Below are positions 1 through 14,400 of a DNA stretch of 64,000 nt, piece by piece (position 1 is the first letter of the stretch; the number at the start of each line of letters is the position of its first letter). The notes under the pieces are model-generated. The model made no database searches. It saw nothing but the letters and a program-made list of their open reading frames with translations, and was not told where the DNA came from. The position numbers and the translations under genes were made by a program. This DNA comes from Populus alba (lineage: Eukaryota; Streptophyta; Magnoliopsida; Malpighiales; Salicaceae), in the NCBI RefSeq assembly GCF_005239225.2, contig NC_133298.1:5701395-5765394 (forward strand), read 5' to 3'.

Positions 1-3000
1 TAATTCAAGAGCAGACAAATTAGATGAATTTGGATGAGCTGTTGACAATGATTCTTTAGCTTCTTCCAGCCGCGAGTAGCAATCAGAGAGGAGGCCATAT
101 ATACAAGCAAGGCGTATCTTGTTGCACCCATCAATTGCAGGGTATACAACCAAGGAGATAGTTTTGATGGTTTCAGAACCACAGCCAACTATTTCTTCCT
201 TGACCTCTGAAATTTCAGCCTTAATATCATCATCAGTCCAAACCTCAGAAACAAGAAAATAACTTAGATACCATTGTAGCGCCTGCAGGACAGAGAAAAT
301 ACATCATACAACAAGTCAAGAGATCAAGTAGATGTCTCCTCGAAGCATAAAGATATTTACAGACACTAAAATACCTCAGTGTGATTTAATCCATAGGCAT
401 CGACCAATTTTAACACATCCCATATAATGTGCTTCTTTTCCAACTTTACGGATTCAATCAAGGAGAAAATAGCACTCTTGATGTAGTCTAGGTCACCAGA
501 CAGAAAACGCCCAGTTTCAACTCCAGGAATGATTTTCTCCAACTCTCTAGATCGTTCTGCAATGCGTTTTTTTTCTTCTAATTTGAACTTCCATTCCCTC
601 CAAAACGTGGACTGTACTTCATCGATTTTGGTCATTTCATCTGCATTCAATAGGCAAAACAACAAACAGGAGAAATACCATCATTGCACTGGAAATAACA
701 TTTAGTGTTATTTTATTTAGAGATGATATTATAAATAGGGTCATATTGAAATTGTATGCCAAGTGGATTTTTCAAGTCATGTAAAGGACAAAATCCAATC
801 ACCTGAACTAGGTAGTTTGTGCTTCTCTTTAAACTTCCTCAGCATCAGCTCTCTCCTCTGAGCCGGACCCTTGCACTCAACTCCAGAGTTATGTAATAAA
901 CTGTATGTCATTCCCACAGTCATGATGCTACAAATTTCTTGGTAATTCTCCCGCATCTTTAGCTGCTCTTCTATTATTTCTACTCCACTAAAGGCATCCA
1001 CGAGATTCAATAAGAAAGAGCACCCTGTGATGTCTTCCTCTTCAGTAGCAGGTGGTTCTATTATTGATTTTGCCAGAGAGGCAATAACATCATCTCTGGG
1101 AGCAAAACCATTTCTTGCCAGCCAGGACAGGATAGTTACCCCAGCTTCTGTTCTTATGCTGACATAATGCTTTCCAGGAATAAAGTTGGAAAATTTCTTA
1201 CCATTTTCTGCTTCCTTACTCAATTCAAGCAACCATGGGAGTTGAATAGCAGCGAAAGATAGAAGTTTTCCATTTTCCCGCAAAAAAGATTCCAGATCAG
1301 TTCCGCTATCCACATGCCAGTTTTTAGTAACAAAAGAAAGTGTATTTTTAATGTTACTGAAACAAACTTTTTGAGATCCACTGCCTGCTCCTCCAACCAG
1401 TTCAGAGCAATCTTTGAGGTCAACTATTTCTTCTATTCCATGAGCTGGGAGTGATGTAATGGAGGAACCTTGATATGAGAAGCTGGACGGACTTGTCCCA
1501 GTCAAGATAGACAAATTCTCACACTGGCCTTGCATGTCAAGATCTTTCCACACATGAAGCAACTCGCCAATAGATTCCTCATCACAATGACTCAAAGCAA
1601 AACCTAGCAGCTGCTTTCGAGAGCCTATATCAATATTTTCAAGGGCAGGACCCCTTGCTATTGCAGCACATAGATCCCAAACAGGACCATGCCCTTTTTT
1701 GGAAAGAACAAGGCAGAGATCAAATGCCAATTGCAGATCACCTGCCACTGCAGCTTCTCTAGCAATAGCTTCCTGAACAGTAGATATATCATCTGAAGAG
1801 TTCAACCCAAGAAGTCTGGCAACCTCAATGAGTTCATCAACATGTAGATAAGCTCCAGCTTGGCTAGTGATTGCCATTTTGATGATCTCCATAGGATCCT
1901 TTATTTGCCTGAACTGCATAGGTAGTAGAGTCACTCCAAGGTAGGGAAGTTTAACAGTGAGAACATCAATTAAATCAGCCTCTGTCTGAACATTTCTGCT
2001 ATTTGGAAATAAATTAAGGCATTCCTTGGCCTTCCAGATCTGAAACAAGTTGCAGAAACATAATCAATCAATTTATACAGGAAGACAGCCATTTGACAAA
2101 CGAATCAATGTCAGCTGGAATTCAATTAGAATATAAATCTAAATAAGCCAGAATTACTACCATACAATAGTGATAATAAAAGAATTTACAGAGAGCTTTT
2201 TTTAATATGTTTATATATAAATATTTATATTTGTAATAATATATATACCTCAATAGCACCCCATAAAAATGATGAAAACATTACTGTATATTATAATGTT
2301 TCTTGTAAAAAAAATTAGAAAAACTATAACATATGTTACCATTACTTATTCCATGAGTGTGTTATAGTATCGTGGAAATAGGCACACCAAAAAGATATGA
2401 CATGTTAATAGCTAGAAAATTCATTTTTTGACATATGATGAACAATAAACCAAAAGATTTTCACAGTTGCACAGATATCTAATAAAAAATAACTACTGAC
2501 ATACAAGAGTAACAATTCCTAGCAAAACAAAACATAGCATACTAAATAAATATTCAAATTCAGAACGAGTGGATTTATGATGGATATATAAAGAGAAAAC
2601 ATGTCAAATTATTGCCAGATATCTCAAGCCATAACAAAGCTTGACATGTGTGCTTACTTCAGAGCAAGAGAGACTTGAAGCCGAGAAGAAGCACTCCCGT
2701 GCTGCTTGAATAACAAGATTTTCTGCTTTCTCTGATGCTAAGGCTACGGAACTTGTACCTTTCAGATAATTTCTTGCAAGAGAAAATTTCCCAGCTTTCA
2801 GCATTCCTCTGCAGAATTCCACAAGCATATACTCTGGGTCAAGGAAAGGAAAAGCCTTCTCTCGCAAGCATTGCACATCACGCCACATGTTCGCCCAATC
2901 ATTATCTGATCGACCTGGCTGTCTCCGAACAAATTTTGAGAGTATAAGACGGAGAATCTGTTTTACACCTTTTTCATCTGCATAAGCTTCCAGGAAAAAC

Positions 3001-6000
3001 TTCATTGGCTTTGGAACCTGAAACAAACAATTCATTGCTATCACATTAGCGCGAACAAATTACAAGAGCAGTTAATGGCTCTAGACCACACAATCTGCAT
3101 TGCAGTCTCACTTTTAGAATGCTGAAAGCCTAAAAAAAAAATTCATTTATCATTATTGTTCCACAAAATTACAGTAAAGAGCATGTTAGAGAGTGAAGAT
3201 GCCTGAATAGAAACATATATCTAACGATTCCATTATTTGATGCTTGAAATGAATTCCCTGATCAAAAGAAGCATGGGCCATAGAAAACAAATGACAAACC
3301 TGATACAATGCCAAAAGCCTCCCTGCTTCAATATGACCTTCAGCAAGTTTTAGTCGTTTCTCAAGGCCCTCAATAGATATTCCAACATCTGTTAATGTGA
3401 AATGCTATCGATTATTTTTTTATCATTGATAATTCCAAAATCAAAGATAGCCAAACAATCTCAATAATAAAGATGCACACATAAATGCATATGTCATTTG
3501 TTTGTGTGTTTTGATCTTTCAATACATCTCAGTCTTCAGCAGAATATAATAGTCATTAAAGGCAAGACTCTTGAATATACAAGGGGAACTTAAAAAGAAA
3601 AGTATAGTTCCAGATCCAGGAAAAGTGATAAAGAAAACCCATGTTACCACAACTTCTGAAATTAAAAGCAACCCAAACTTGAGAGCAGAACTTAATTGGA
3701 ATGATCTATATCTTCTTAGCCAATTCCCATGTCAAGTTGTAAGTTTCATAACTACATCTTGGGGTTAATAAGAATCTATATGTATTACACAGACTTTACC
3801 TTGCTTCTGTGGGAGCTTTGTCAATAAGGCAGCCATTATACTCCATTTATCTGTAACAGTGCACAAATAAATGCACTGCAAAGCACAATCTACAGCTTCA
3901 ATCTCGTCCTTGAAGAAACCATTAACATGCAATTCCCTGCATCCTTCCTCAATAACCATCAAGCATATGTCCAGTTTATTCTCCGAAGCAATTTCCTTCA
4001 GCCATTTAACCAGAAATGAATCGTCCATGTGAACAGAGGGAAAATGCCCGTCTATATCCTGATCTTTAGTAAAAGGGATGTTGTGAAACCTATTTTGCAT
4101 AAATGGAATTGCCTTATCATGCAGTTTTTTTACCACATTTTCCTCTTTCACTCCCTTAAGCATCATTCTGAATTTTTCATAATCAGAAAATTGTTCCCAG
4201 GAGATAAGGCTCATATTGGAACACGTGTCAGCATCATTTTCATCTGAATAAATGAGCTGGTGCAAGTATAGAATATCTTCATGAAACTTCTGTAACTCAG
4301 AGATGCCTTTGCGGCAAGCAAAATCAATCAAGAAGAGACAGTTGTCAAGCTGGCCACTACAGCTATCAATATCTCTAGCTCTACACCTGTACCACTCAGA
4401 AAGTTCACTAGATGACGGCCAAAGATAACCAAGGCACAGTTTGACAATGGGCTCAGTTCGGATCTGGATGCCAATCTCATGATTCTCCGGTGGGCTATTG
4501 ACAAAGTTTACCATCTCCTCACATTCTACCCAATCTTCTTCCCTAAGAGCAATTCTTGGGGGAGGAGATCTCCCAGGAAGAAGCTGCCCATAGGTTTGAA
4601 CAGGAACAGTTTCAGGAATAGCAGCTAATATTTTCAACATTGAAGGAGATAGCGAATACGGATGACGCTTGAAGAGGAGGTTTAGGGCACCGATTTTCCC
4701 ACTTTCAGCAAGTGCTATGGCAGCTTCACTGACAAGTATAACACGGAATTTGCTATATTCCTGTACAGAAAACCTGCACAAAGACTAAGTCAATAAGCAG
4801 TCAGTCAATACAACTAATAATTTAAAAGTAATTCCAGAACACTTTATGCAATATTTCTTTAATCACACAAGAAACTTCCAGCAATGATAAAAATAACAAC
4901 AGCATAATAATAAAACCCATAGCATTATAAAATCATTGTACCAAAGCTTTTCACATATGAAAGAAAAGAATCAAATCATATATGTAGATTTAACATCTTC
5001 AATTATCCAAATTAAACAACAATATGAAATTGGAACTTAATCAAGAAATTTGCATGAGATTTTTCTGCTTGTAGCTTATAGAAACAGCTTCAATATCTAA
5101 GAAGAACAGAAGGATGTCTTTTTATCTACAACATCTGTAGGAACTTGTGTAGCATGCATGTGCACCAAGGTATTTAGCCTGTTTCACAAGTAAAGGTTCA
5201 TAAAATATATCAAAATGGTTGTCCAGATCTGATGCCACATTCTATCTTATTATTATTTGCAAACCATGAGGGAGAAAGGTATTGAGTTTCCAGAGAACAT
5301 AATACCTGCCCATGTTTATCCCCATATAGGTCTCTAGCTTGTCCCTGAATTGCAGCAGCTGAAGTCTAGCGATACGAAAATCCCAGATCTGGCTCCCTTT
5401 ATCAGATTTTGACTCTGAAAAATAGAACTGATCAGTTACATGCAGCCCATATGAAAGTAAAGCTTTTACAGCATCTTCTGTTGGTCCAACCTTATCAACA
5501 CATTCAGAAATGACAAAACTGTGATCCTTTATTTTGGACAAAAACATATTTATATCATCTTTTCCTTTGCCAGAGTGCAACCACTGAGATTTCAAAACTT
5601 CATCTCTGTCCAAGCCATGACAATCGGCAAAGTCCAAGGCAGCTTGATATTTTAGACTACTAATTAAGATATTGTACATTTCAGGAACAGATATCTTTGA
5701 AAGTGAGATCAGACTCCAGTGCAACTGGGAAACATCAAATTGATCACTTCTGTCTCCCATGATCTGCTCTACATTGTGCACATCACCTGATTCTCTACTA
5801 TGAGTAGATGGGATTTTGCTATCTAAAATAAATATGTGTCCTTGAAACTGCTGTATTCTATCCAAAACAATAATTGAATATAGATGGTTGTCCTCTTGAA
5901 ACTTCAAGCCAGTAACAATATCAAGCATGGTCACAGTGCCACCACGTTTTGCAACAGTCATGATGTGGTCAGACCACCAAGTAAAATCCACAACATCACT

Positions 6001-7984
6001 TAAAAGCTCATTCTGTCCATTTGTTAAGTTACTGGTTCCTTGTGAACCTAATTTCTCTTCACCAGCAAAGATCAAAAGTGAACGGCTTTCTTTATCCATC
6101 TTGAAAATGTGCAAGCATCCTGATAAATCTAAAGTGGCGACAAACTTGCCAAGTGGTGAAATTAGCACCTTTGGACATGCTAGTATGGCATCTTTTGATT
6201 TGGAGTATAAGCCTTCAAACTGAATAGAAAACAATGGTTCCAAATCAAAGTTTTGACTTCTACACCAAAGAGAAAGAATGCGAGATCCTGAAAAAAAAAA
6301 TGGAATATAAATTCAAAAACCATGTGATGTGATTTAAAACGGAAAAGAAAGTAAAAAAAAATGACTTTCCAAGCTGCCTGAGGTGGTCTTGTACTTCTTT
6401 AATTTCACCATCTACATTTTTGCCTATGTGAATTGCATTACAATTTCATAAACGAAAATATCAATTAGAATATTACTTCTTTGTTACTTTTTTCCTTTCC
6501 AATTTTAGTATGCTCCAGAGAGTAAAGAAAAAAATGGAGAATCTCAATACCCTGTGTGAGTACCCATATGTATGGGCTAGACACAGGGATTTAAATCTGA
6601 AAAATAAAGTAATCATCTGCTTAGCAGGACTAAAACCTAAGATCTTCCCTTGAAGAATGCAAGTCAGGCTACAAACAATAACATGCTTTGGTACTTGCAT
6701 ATATAGAATATAGTTGGAAATTTAAACTCAGTATAATTCGATAAAAATTATAAGAGAATAAACGAGTTGACAAGCATCCCGCTACATGAAGCTTAGAAAA
6801 ATAAGATAAATTGATATTCAAAATTCTGATATTGTTCAGAAACTAGAGAAATCAATGCATTCTGGTGTCTATCAAGTCAAATGTACATTTATTGAATCAT
6901 ATTACATCAATTACACAAACCTCTCTATAAATTCAAACTCTAAAGTACCGCAATGAAACCAAAGATTACTAAAACATACCAGCAGAATTTCCACCAGTTG
7001 ATTCCGAGAGGCCAACTGCACTACCAACAGCAACAAGCAACAAACATTCCGAACTATAGTCAAAGCAGAAAACATCCTTGGGAAACTTCCCCGGCAACTT
7101 CACCTCACTATTTGAAACAGAAGCACTTGGCTCTTTACCAATCTCAATTTGACGAAGACATCCATCTGCTGTGATAATAACAAAACTACACCTGAAAAAC
7201 TTTTCAACCAATTAATCATCCATCAAAATCACTTAACTTTACAAATGATCAACACACAAATACATGAACACTTACAAACAAGACCGCCGCTGCGCATCCT
7301 TATCATCATCATCCTGCGGAATCAACCCTGCTATCGACGAACTCACTTTTAACAGCCGTCTACTAATTCTCGTAATCTCTTCCCCATTCACTTTGATAAA
7401 ATAAACCGTATCACTATCATCAACAACTCCTAAAACACCATGAGTTTCTGACCAAACCCCGCACGTAAACACACCACCACTGCTACCTGGCATAAAATCC
7501 AGAAACAAATCAACAGAATAAAAAAAAATAAGAATAAAAAATTATTAATGATCTGAACTTGTAATTTAAAACGTAACTACAATTAAAGTCTTACAGGTGA
7601 AAATGCCGTGAGGTTGCTGATAATCATTCTCTTTGGACAAAATCGTAATTTGATTTGCACTTGCAACAGCAACATATTCACCTCTCGGAGATATAAACAG
7701 CGACAAATTCCTCTTAATTCTTGTCGCTAATCTTGAATTATTAGAATTGTAATTTCTGTAATCACTCCATTTATCTTTGATTGCCGACAAAAAACCGACC
7801 CGGTTTACCTGAATTGTTCACAGAAAACACGAATCAATACGTTAATTGTGATTAGGAAGTAGAGATTAAAGCGAAGAGAGAGAGATCGAGAGACCTTGTT
7901 GTAGTGTTGAAGAGGAGGGTAATTAGGAATGTAAGTTCTGGAGACATGAAGACGTGTCTCGTAAAGCATTTCGTCTTCCGCCAT
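1..7984 (-). CDS. MIP2: MIP2/NBAS-like Sec39-domain ER tethering protein (3' end outside window)
   Basis: Homologue of Arabidopsis MAG2-INTERACTING PROTEIN 2 and animal NBAS, the Sec39 subunit of the ER-bound Dsl1/NRZ-type tether (with MAG2 and MIP1) that captures COPI vesicles for Golgi-to-ER transport. Exons, complement strand: 7895-7984, 7595-7808, 7276-7486, 6980-7191, 5306-6287, 3800-4773, 3300-3388, 2658-3017, 803-2039, 375-640 and <1-282. All ten introns are GT-AG and the phases agree, giving about 1639 codons so far; plant homologues are near 2400 residues, so roughly a third is missing. The start reads MAEDEMLYETRLHVSR, as expected for the family. Residues ~40-450 look like the Nbas N-terminal beta-propeller; the helical Sec39 region follows from about residue 560 (REEDWVECEEMVNFV, later PMQFRQIKDPMEIIK). 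No signal peptide or membrane segment is seen. A decayed copy of exons 5-6 lies at 60.3-61.7 kb. Confidence 0.93.
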
Positions 7985-8200
7985 TGACGATGGTAGACGA
8001 CGCCGTTTCTGTGTGACAAGACGGAGAAACAGACGGCGGAAGGAAGGAGGGTGGTGATGCTTCTTTCTTCTTCTTCTTTCTCTAAACTTGAAGAGAAAGG
8101 CCCATTGCTAATTAGGAAGGACTGGGCGTTTAAAGCCCATTTGTAATAACTTTCGGCGTTTTTGCTTTACTTGTAGCATCATTGTTGGGCTTGGTATCCA
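7985..8200 (-). promoter_or_regulatory. 5' UTR and proximal promoter of the MIP2-like gene
   Basis: Directly upstream of the MIP2 start codon is a GA/TC-rich leader (about 8035-8100). Behind it are several GGGCY-type motifs: GGCCCAT near 8100, AGCCCATTT near 8137 and TTGGGCTTGG near 8184. Such site II elements are bound by TCP factors and are common in plant housekeeping promoters. No clear TATA box is seen. The motifs are read directly; their function is inferred. Confidence 0.45.
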
Positions 8201-9785
8201 ATTTATGAATTTAATTTTTTTTCGGAAATATGAATTTTCCAAATAATACAATATATCCATTGATGGAGTGAAATTAATTGCTGGATTCCACATAATGCTA
8301 ACTGTAAGGCTTTTTTATATTATTTTAAAATTTAATTTGGTAATTGATAGTTTGGAATGAATGAGGTGTCGTTGGTATTCCTTTTAGTTGATATATATGT
8401 TAATTAAAATCCAAATTATTTTATTCAATTTTTAAAAACCAAACCAAATCAAATTAAAATTTATAAAAGAAAAGGAAATATGAACACCAGAACATTTTAA
8501 AAAAATAAAAATTAATGAGAAAAAACATTTCAGTTTGTTCGGTTTTCAAACCTAACCAAAACAAAAACCAAATTATCATAAATTAAAAACCAAATAAGTC
8601 AAATTATAACATATTATAACCAAATTATCCCCTAGTTGAACATGTTCACCATAATTTCTAAAACAACAAATCTGTCTCCAATTTCTAAAAAATCAAATAC
8701 CTCACATTTGGGATCGATTTGCACTCAAGATTGGTAATCTCTAATTCTAGCAAGAGAAAAATTAGAAAATTTTTATTTTTTCCTTTATAATGTATTTTAT
8801 CTTGTATTACCCAAGAAATTAACTCTATATTCATCTCATTCTCTCACTCTTCATCTTTCTCACTTTAATTTTTAACCTACTATCTCTCCCTCCATCTATT
8901 TCTCATTTTAAAATAGTATTTGAAGGTTATTTTTTAAAATATATTTTGTTTATAAATATATTAAAATAATATTTTTTTTATTTTTTAAATTTATTTTTAA
9001 CATCAACATGTCAAACAATTTAAAATCACAAAACAAAGTAATTTGAAGCAAAAAAAAATCAAAAAATTTTAAAAACAAGTTTTGAATACAAAAACAAATA
9101 TACTCTCAACTCTCAAACCAATAAAATTCTGATTTTGATGAGAATGATAATAATATTATTATTTTTTATAATATGATTTAGTTAGGGTTCAAAAATTGAA
9201 AATCCCTTCTATTATATTTTATATTAATCAATTAGAGTTTAGAAATGATTGGCTTTAATATATATTAAGTTATTGATTTGGTAGATTAATGAATGCCATT
9301 TCTTATCTCTTTTTGTTTCAAATTTTCAAAAGAAATTTTATTTCATTTCGCAAACAATTCAGTGCTGGAAATCCCGTTTCTTGAGTTTTATTTTATTTAT
9401 CTACCAATTTACAGATGAAAACCATTTGCATTTTTTCTTTTTTAACTCCCTCCTAGTTGGTCAAAAAACTACAAATCTCAAATCCCCACCAAAATTTCTA
9501 AAAATGTCAACTTTCCCTCTGCAAATTCCTTGAAAATTCCAAAATTTGATCCATTTATTCCCCAACCTATTTTGCAGCAGAATTGTTTTCCTTGGGCTTT
9601 TAAATCAATGGATTTGCGACGTGTGCTACCAAGGCTAGTTGCAAAAATCATTGCACCTGAGGCACAAATTATTATTACATGACCAATCTTTACTTTTTAT
9701 TAACTCAAAATGATATATTTATAAGTCTTTTTGCGTGTGTGCCATGTATATTTGTTCATATCCATTTGTATATTTTGCTTGTTTA

Positions 9786-10145
9786 TAATATTGAAAGGGT
9801 GTGAGTAACCTCTTGGTTTCAAGTTTATAGAATTAAACTAATTATAAGTAAATTTGGGTTCAGTGTTGTGGCTAAATTAACTTAAACTTGGGTAATGTAA
9901 GTTTAATTTTATTATTAATATTATAAATATTACTTTTAGGTCAGGCGTTGCAGTCAAATCTAAAATTTTTAAGTATAGCTTTGTAAAAAAACCCAAGATT
10001 TTTAAATTTTTATTTTTTTTAATATTTTTTATGCAAAAAAAAAAACCCGCGGCATCGCGCGGGTCATGTATCCAGCAATATTGAAAGAGTGTGAGTAACC
10101 TCTTGGATTTCAAGCTTGTAGAATTGAACTAATTGTAAGCAAATA
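9786..10145. repeat. Direct repeat of about 70 bp flanking a 220-bp segment
   Basis: The block around GGTGTGAGTAACCTCTTGG (near 9798) recurs near 10090 with about 85-90% identity, including the following AGAATTRAACTAATT. Between the copies lies AT-rich DNA ending in a GC-rich hairpin. This may be an insertion or a local duplication. Confidence 0.6.
10030..10074 (+). mobile_element. Possible Helitron-like 3' terminus (hairpin)
   Basis: An A-run is followed by CCCGCGGCATCGCGCGGG, a strong GC hairpin, and then TCATGTATCCAGC. A hairpin about ten bases before a CTRR-like end is the layout of Helitron 3' ends, but the expected CTAG is CAGC here and no 5' end was recognised. Tentative. Confidence 0.25.
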
Positions 10146-10663
10146 CAAGTGAATCGATAGGAAAAAACTAAGCTTTAGAACTAAATTACAACATAAAACC
10201 GAAAATTTTAATGAGAAATTAACCCTGTAACAAGTGGAGGTAGCTCTCCAGAGTGTTTAAATTTGGCAGGATAAAATGCTTGAAAAGGAAGCAAATTCAT
10301 GTCGACAGTTTAATTTGCTGGTGGTGTATGTATCTATCCAGGCAACCTTTTCCCCAAGATCGGTGGATTTTTTTGTGAGGCACAGAAAAGGTCAGCTGTT
10401 CTGTAGAATCTTTAAACATTTTTATGATCTCAATTTCAGCATCAGCCCATGATCTCAATTATCAGCATCAGCACAGATTAGGTCAACTGTTCTGCAAGCA
10501 TCTTGCCTGATATTGGCTGAGAATTTTGCAAACATGACTTTCTACATGAGAGGACACATTGGAGCATATACCTTATGATATAAAGAGATATCATCCATGA
10601 ACTTCAACCCAGATCTCTTTCATTTTACCTTACTCCTTCGAGAGAATATTGGAATAAGATAGT

Positions 10664-10855
10664 GTTTGATATTGTAGTAATTGTTTTTTTTTTAAAGTGT
10701 TTTAAAAATATATCAAAATAATTTATTTAAATTTTTTTAAAATTTTATTTTTCAACATCAACATGTAAAAATAATCCAAAAATACTAAAAATTATATTTT
10801 AAAATAAAAAATCAAGTGCCACACGGTACTTTGAATCACTACCTCTAAGTAATTA
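10664..10855. repeat. MITE-like AT-rich repeat fragment
   Basis: TAGTGTTTGATATTGTAGT opens the block, an AT core with ATCAACATGTAAAAATAATCC follows, and it ends near CACACGGTACTTTGAATCACTACC. It shares the core words of the better-preserved element at 11279-11483. Confidence 0.5.
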
Positions 10856-11278
10856 TTTCACGAAGCAAAATTAGCAAATAAGGGTTATATTCCTGGGTAA
10901 TCAATACTATTTTCTATAGTAGTGTCACCTTCAAGGTACCTAGCAGCTGTCAATAAAACTCCCCTGGATGTCAAATGAAAGGGTCGGCTGGGGCGGCGGT
11001 TTTTTTTCAAAAAATTATTTTTATTTATTTTTTAAAAAATATATTTAATTTAAAAAATATTAATTTGATGTCTGTTTAGTATTTTTTTAGATATACTAAT
11101 ATTAAAATATATGAAAAAATATTTTAATATATTTTAAATAAAAAATTATTTTAAATCACAATCTCGTAAATTTTAATGATTTTAAAATCCCATGCGATTG
11201 ATGGCAAGAGTTTCAAATTCAAGACTGCAAGAATACATAAATGTCGACACTCACAAAATTAACATAAACCACTCATAA

Positions 11279-11483
11279 GTGTTTGGTATTGTGATGGAAA
11301 AGTGTTTTTTAAAACATTTAAATTTATTTTTTTTATTTTAAATTAATATGTTTTTGATGTTTTTAAATTATTTTGATATGCTAATTTTAAAAATAATTTT
11401 TAAAAAATAAAAAAATATTATTGACATGTTTTTTTAAATGAAAATGACTTTAAAAAACTAACCGCAACCACAATCTCAAACAC
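11279..11483. mobile_element. MITE-like element with terminal inverted repeats
   Basis: About 205 bp. The left end GTGTTTGGTATTGTG pairs with the right end CACAATCTCAAACAC with two mismatches. The interior is AT-rich with phrases such as TTTTGATGTTTTTAAATTAT and GATATGCTAATTTTAAAAATA. It carries no coding capacity, so it would be non-autonomous. A clear target-site duplication was not found. Related blocks share the interior words at about 8923-9105, 10664-10855, 11000-11170, 12812-13005, 13222-13380, 19225-19425, 19740-19890, 21597-21725, 21820-21990, 25145-25290, 26755-26890, 45610-45795 and 57430-57520. Confidence 0.6.
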
Positions 11484-14400
11484 CCACCAATAAAGGTGCA
11501 TGTTAAAGTCTTCCTGTCTGGGACCTAAAATCCATGGTGAAAGGGACAATCTTAACCATGGCGGGAATCTTTTCTGATCTTCAATTGGAATTAAACTCCA
11601 CCATTGAAGACAAATCAAGCTAATTAGCATTTCACCTTTATTCGATCTATAGCAAAAGGTGACACGTGGCTGCTAGCTAAACTTTAATTTTATCCTGTAT
11701 ATAATATTATATTTTATTTTTAAAATAACATTTACTTAATATTTCCATAAAAAAAACATATAGTACTTTCTATTTAAACTCATTCTAAAACTTTCATGAA
11801 AAAATATTTATTTTATATTTATATTTCTCCAGTCAAATATATTTATATTTATTCATTATATCCGGTCCGCAACACTAATAAACTCGTATAATTTATCTTA
11901 AAACATGTATGATTGCAGATTAAATATTTTATCGACCATAGGCTAACTGGCATGCATTATATATTTAGTATCAATTGAATTAGATTCTAGTTCGTGTGTG
12001 TGTTAATGTTTCAACCAGCATATATTCTAAATTTTTTTTATATTAATATGAGTATTTGGGTTAACTTGTACGCACCTTGATTAATCTCACGGGCCCTGAA
12101 AATAAAAATTATGTAAGTTTCTAGTAGCAATTATATTAGCAACTACATGGCTCGAACCTGAAACTACAAGAAAAACAAACCTCGTGATCCCAAAGATATA
12201 GTCTATATTTATCACCTGCAATGGTGTACAGAAAAAAGTATATATTATTTGATAAAAAGAAGTGTATATTGTAAAAAAACAATATCAAATTTATGCAGAT
12301 GACAATGCTAAACGTGCTTGAAAATTCAAGTAGGAATTTGTTTATTAGTTTTTTTTTTCTTCAGAATCCAAAGCCCCTTTATTCAAAAGAATGGTTTTTT
12401 TTAAAAAAAATTGCAAAATATAGAAAGCTACATGGATGCTTTGACTGAGAACCTCTCATAATCCATTTTCATTTCATCATTAAATTTGGTAAATTAATTG
12501 ACCATTAATTAAGAACTAAGATAATCGTGGAAAAAGAAGGACATTTGAATTTCTATTGGAAGAAAGGAAGGGGTTCTTTGATCTTTTTAGATTTGGTGGC
12601 TTTGACTTTCCCTGCATTTTCAATTAGTTAGGGTTGCAGAAGTGACCAGTGGGAGGCAAGACGGTAATGGAGGAAGACCAACAAAATAAAAAATAGAAAC
12701 AGAAAAGAGAAACGTATGGTTCAATCAAATGCAAATTAAGGATAAATGGCCTCCTATTTCTATACCTTTATAACGACTAGATAACATCTCTAGATGTCTG
12801 AGATGTGGTGTATAGTGTTTTTGAAGATAATTTTTTATTTAAAAATATACTTAAATATTTTTTTTTAAAAAAAAATTTATAACATTAACACATCAAAACT
12901 ATTTCAAAACATTAAAAAAAAAAATCAATTTCATGTTTTTTAAGCCAATTTTTTAAAAAACAATACCTAAAAATACAAGCAGAAGTTGTGTCATACACCT
13001 TCAAACTTTGCAAGTACTTGTCCATAAACAAACCTCTATAAATTGATATCCATATAATCATAAAAAAAATTAATTAATTAAGATATTATTTAAATTTCAA
13101 ACTCAAGCTGGGAACAAACAAAAATGTTATTTAATTAGAGTTATTAATTTATCAAAGTTATAACATGTGCAAAAAAAAATTTTATATATAAACAAATTAA
13201 TTAAAGTTAAAGTTTATTTAGTATTATGGCAGTGAGTGTTTTTTAAAATATTTTTTATATAAAATATATTAAAAAAATTTATTTTTAATGTAACATATCA
13301 CAACGATTTAAAATAATCAAAAACATATATATATTTTTAATTTTTTGTAAAAAATACTTTTAAAATAAAAAATAAACATGAAATATAAAATGCATGCATG
13401 TCCTGGTGATTGATGCTGCATAGAAAATCTGCCATGGCAATGTCACACCTCTAGGATAATGATCAAGTGACCAGTCTGTGCATGTCTAAGCCAAATATTT
13501 CAGCTTGTAACAACTGTTTAACTTTTCTAAATCTTCAACTGCAGCATATATCGCTACTCTTAGTGGAACTACCCTATGTTTCTAGGGCATGACATCATAC
13601 ATTTTTAAAATCACATTTATGTTGTAGTTTTTATGATTGTAATTTTAAAAAATAATTTTTACTTGAGGTTGGTTTGGTATTTATATATTTTTGGTTAAAA
13701 TTGTGATTGAAATTGAGGTTAAATAAAAAATAGTTTAATGTATTTTGTTAAACATGTTTTTTAAATTGAGATTATAAAATAATTAAAATATATATATATA
13801 TATATTAATATTGATGATTTTTAATTTAAATTTTATAGATTTAACTATTGTTACTACTCATTAAATAAATAATATTTTACATCAAATATTTTTTATTATT
13901 TCATTAACTTATCTACAATTTCATCATATATGAAATTCATCTGATAAGGACTATAATTTTCATGATTTTTTAAGTACGCAACAAAAGCAAGTAAAATATC
14001 ATCGGAAACAAAATTAGAATTGCAATCAAATTCCACAAATACTATGTTATCATGCGATGTTCTTTTAATTTAAGCAGTGTTATTAAATAATGTTAAACAC
14101 TAATTTTTTTAGTAAAATACAATATTTTTAAAAAATATTTTTTTAATATAAGTAGTTATAATCATGGCACTATTCACGCAAACAATGCCAAAATAAATTA
14201 GAAGGTGGGCAAACATGAGAAGTAGCTCTTAGAAACCGATGTTTCAACAAAACAAAATAAATGGGTCCCATATGAAAAGCCAATTGCATTTTAATATTAG
14301 CAAACATAATATTTACACAATGAGCTTTAAAAGCAAAAGCTATCGTGTAAACAAACACCTTTTTATTACTTTTTAAAAATAAGTTATTGATTTTTTTTTT

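Larger units (their letters stand above)
8201..11276. other. AT-rich intergenic spacer
   Basis: No convincing gene. The stretch holds A/T homopolymer runs and repeat fragments of the dispersed family described at 11279-11483 (about 8923-9105, 10664-10855 and 11000-11170), a diverged direct repeat (9786-10145) and a GC-rich hairpin (10044-10063). A run near 8400-8600 is built of CCAAA/AACCAAA-like words. Confidence 0.6.

Noticed and set aside
1220..1423. Open frames antiparallel or shifted within MIP2 exons
   Set aside because: They are shadows of the conserved MIP2 frame and have no homology of their own.
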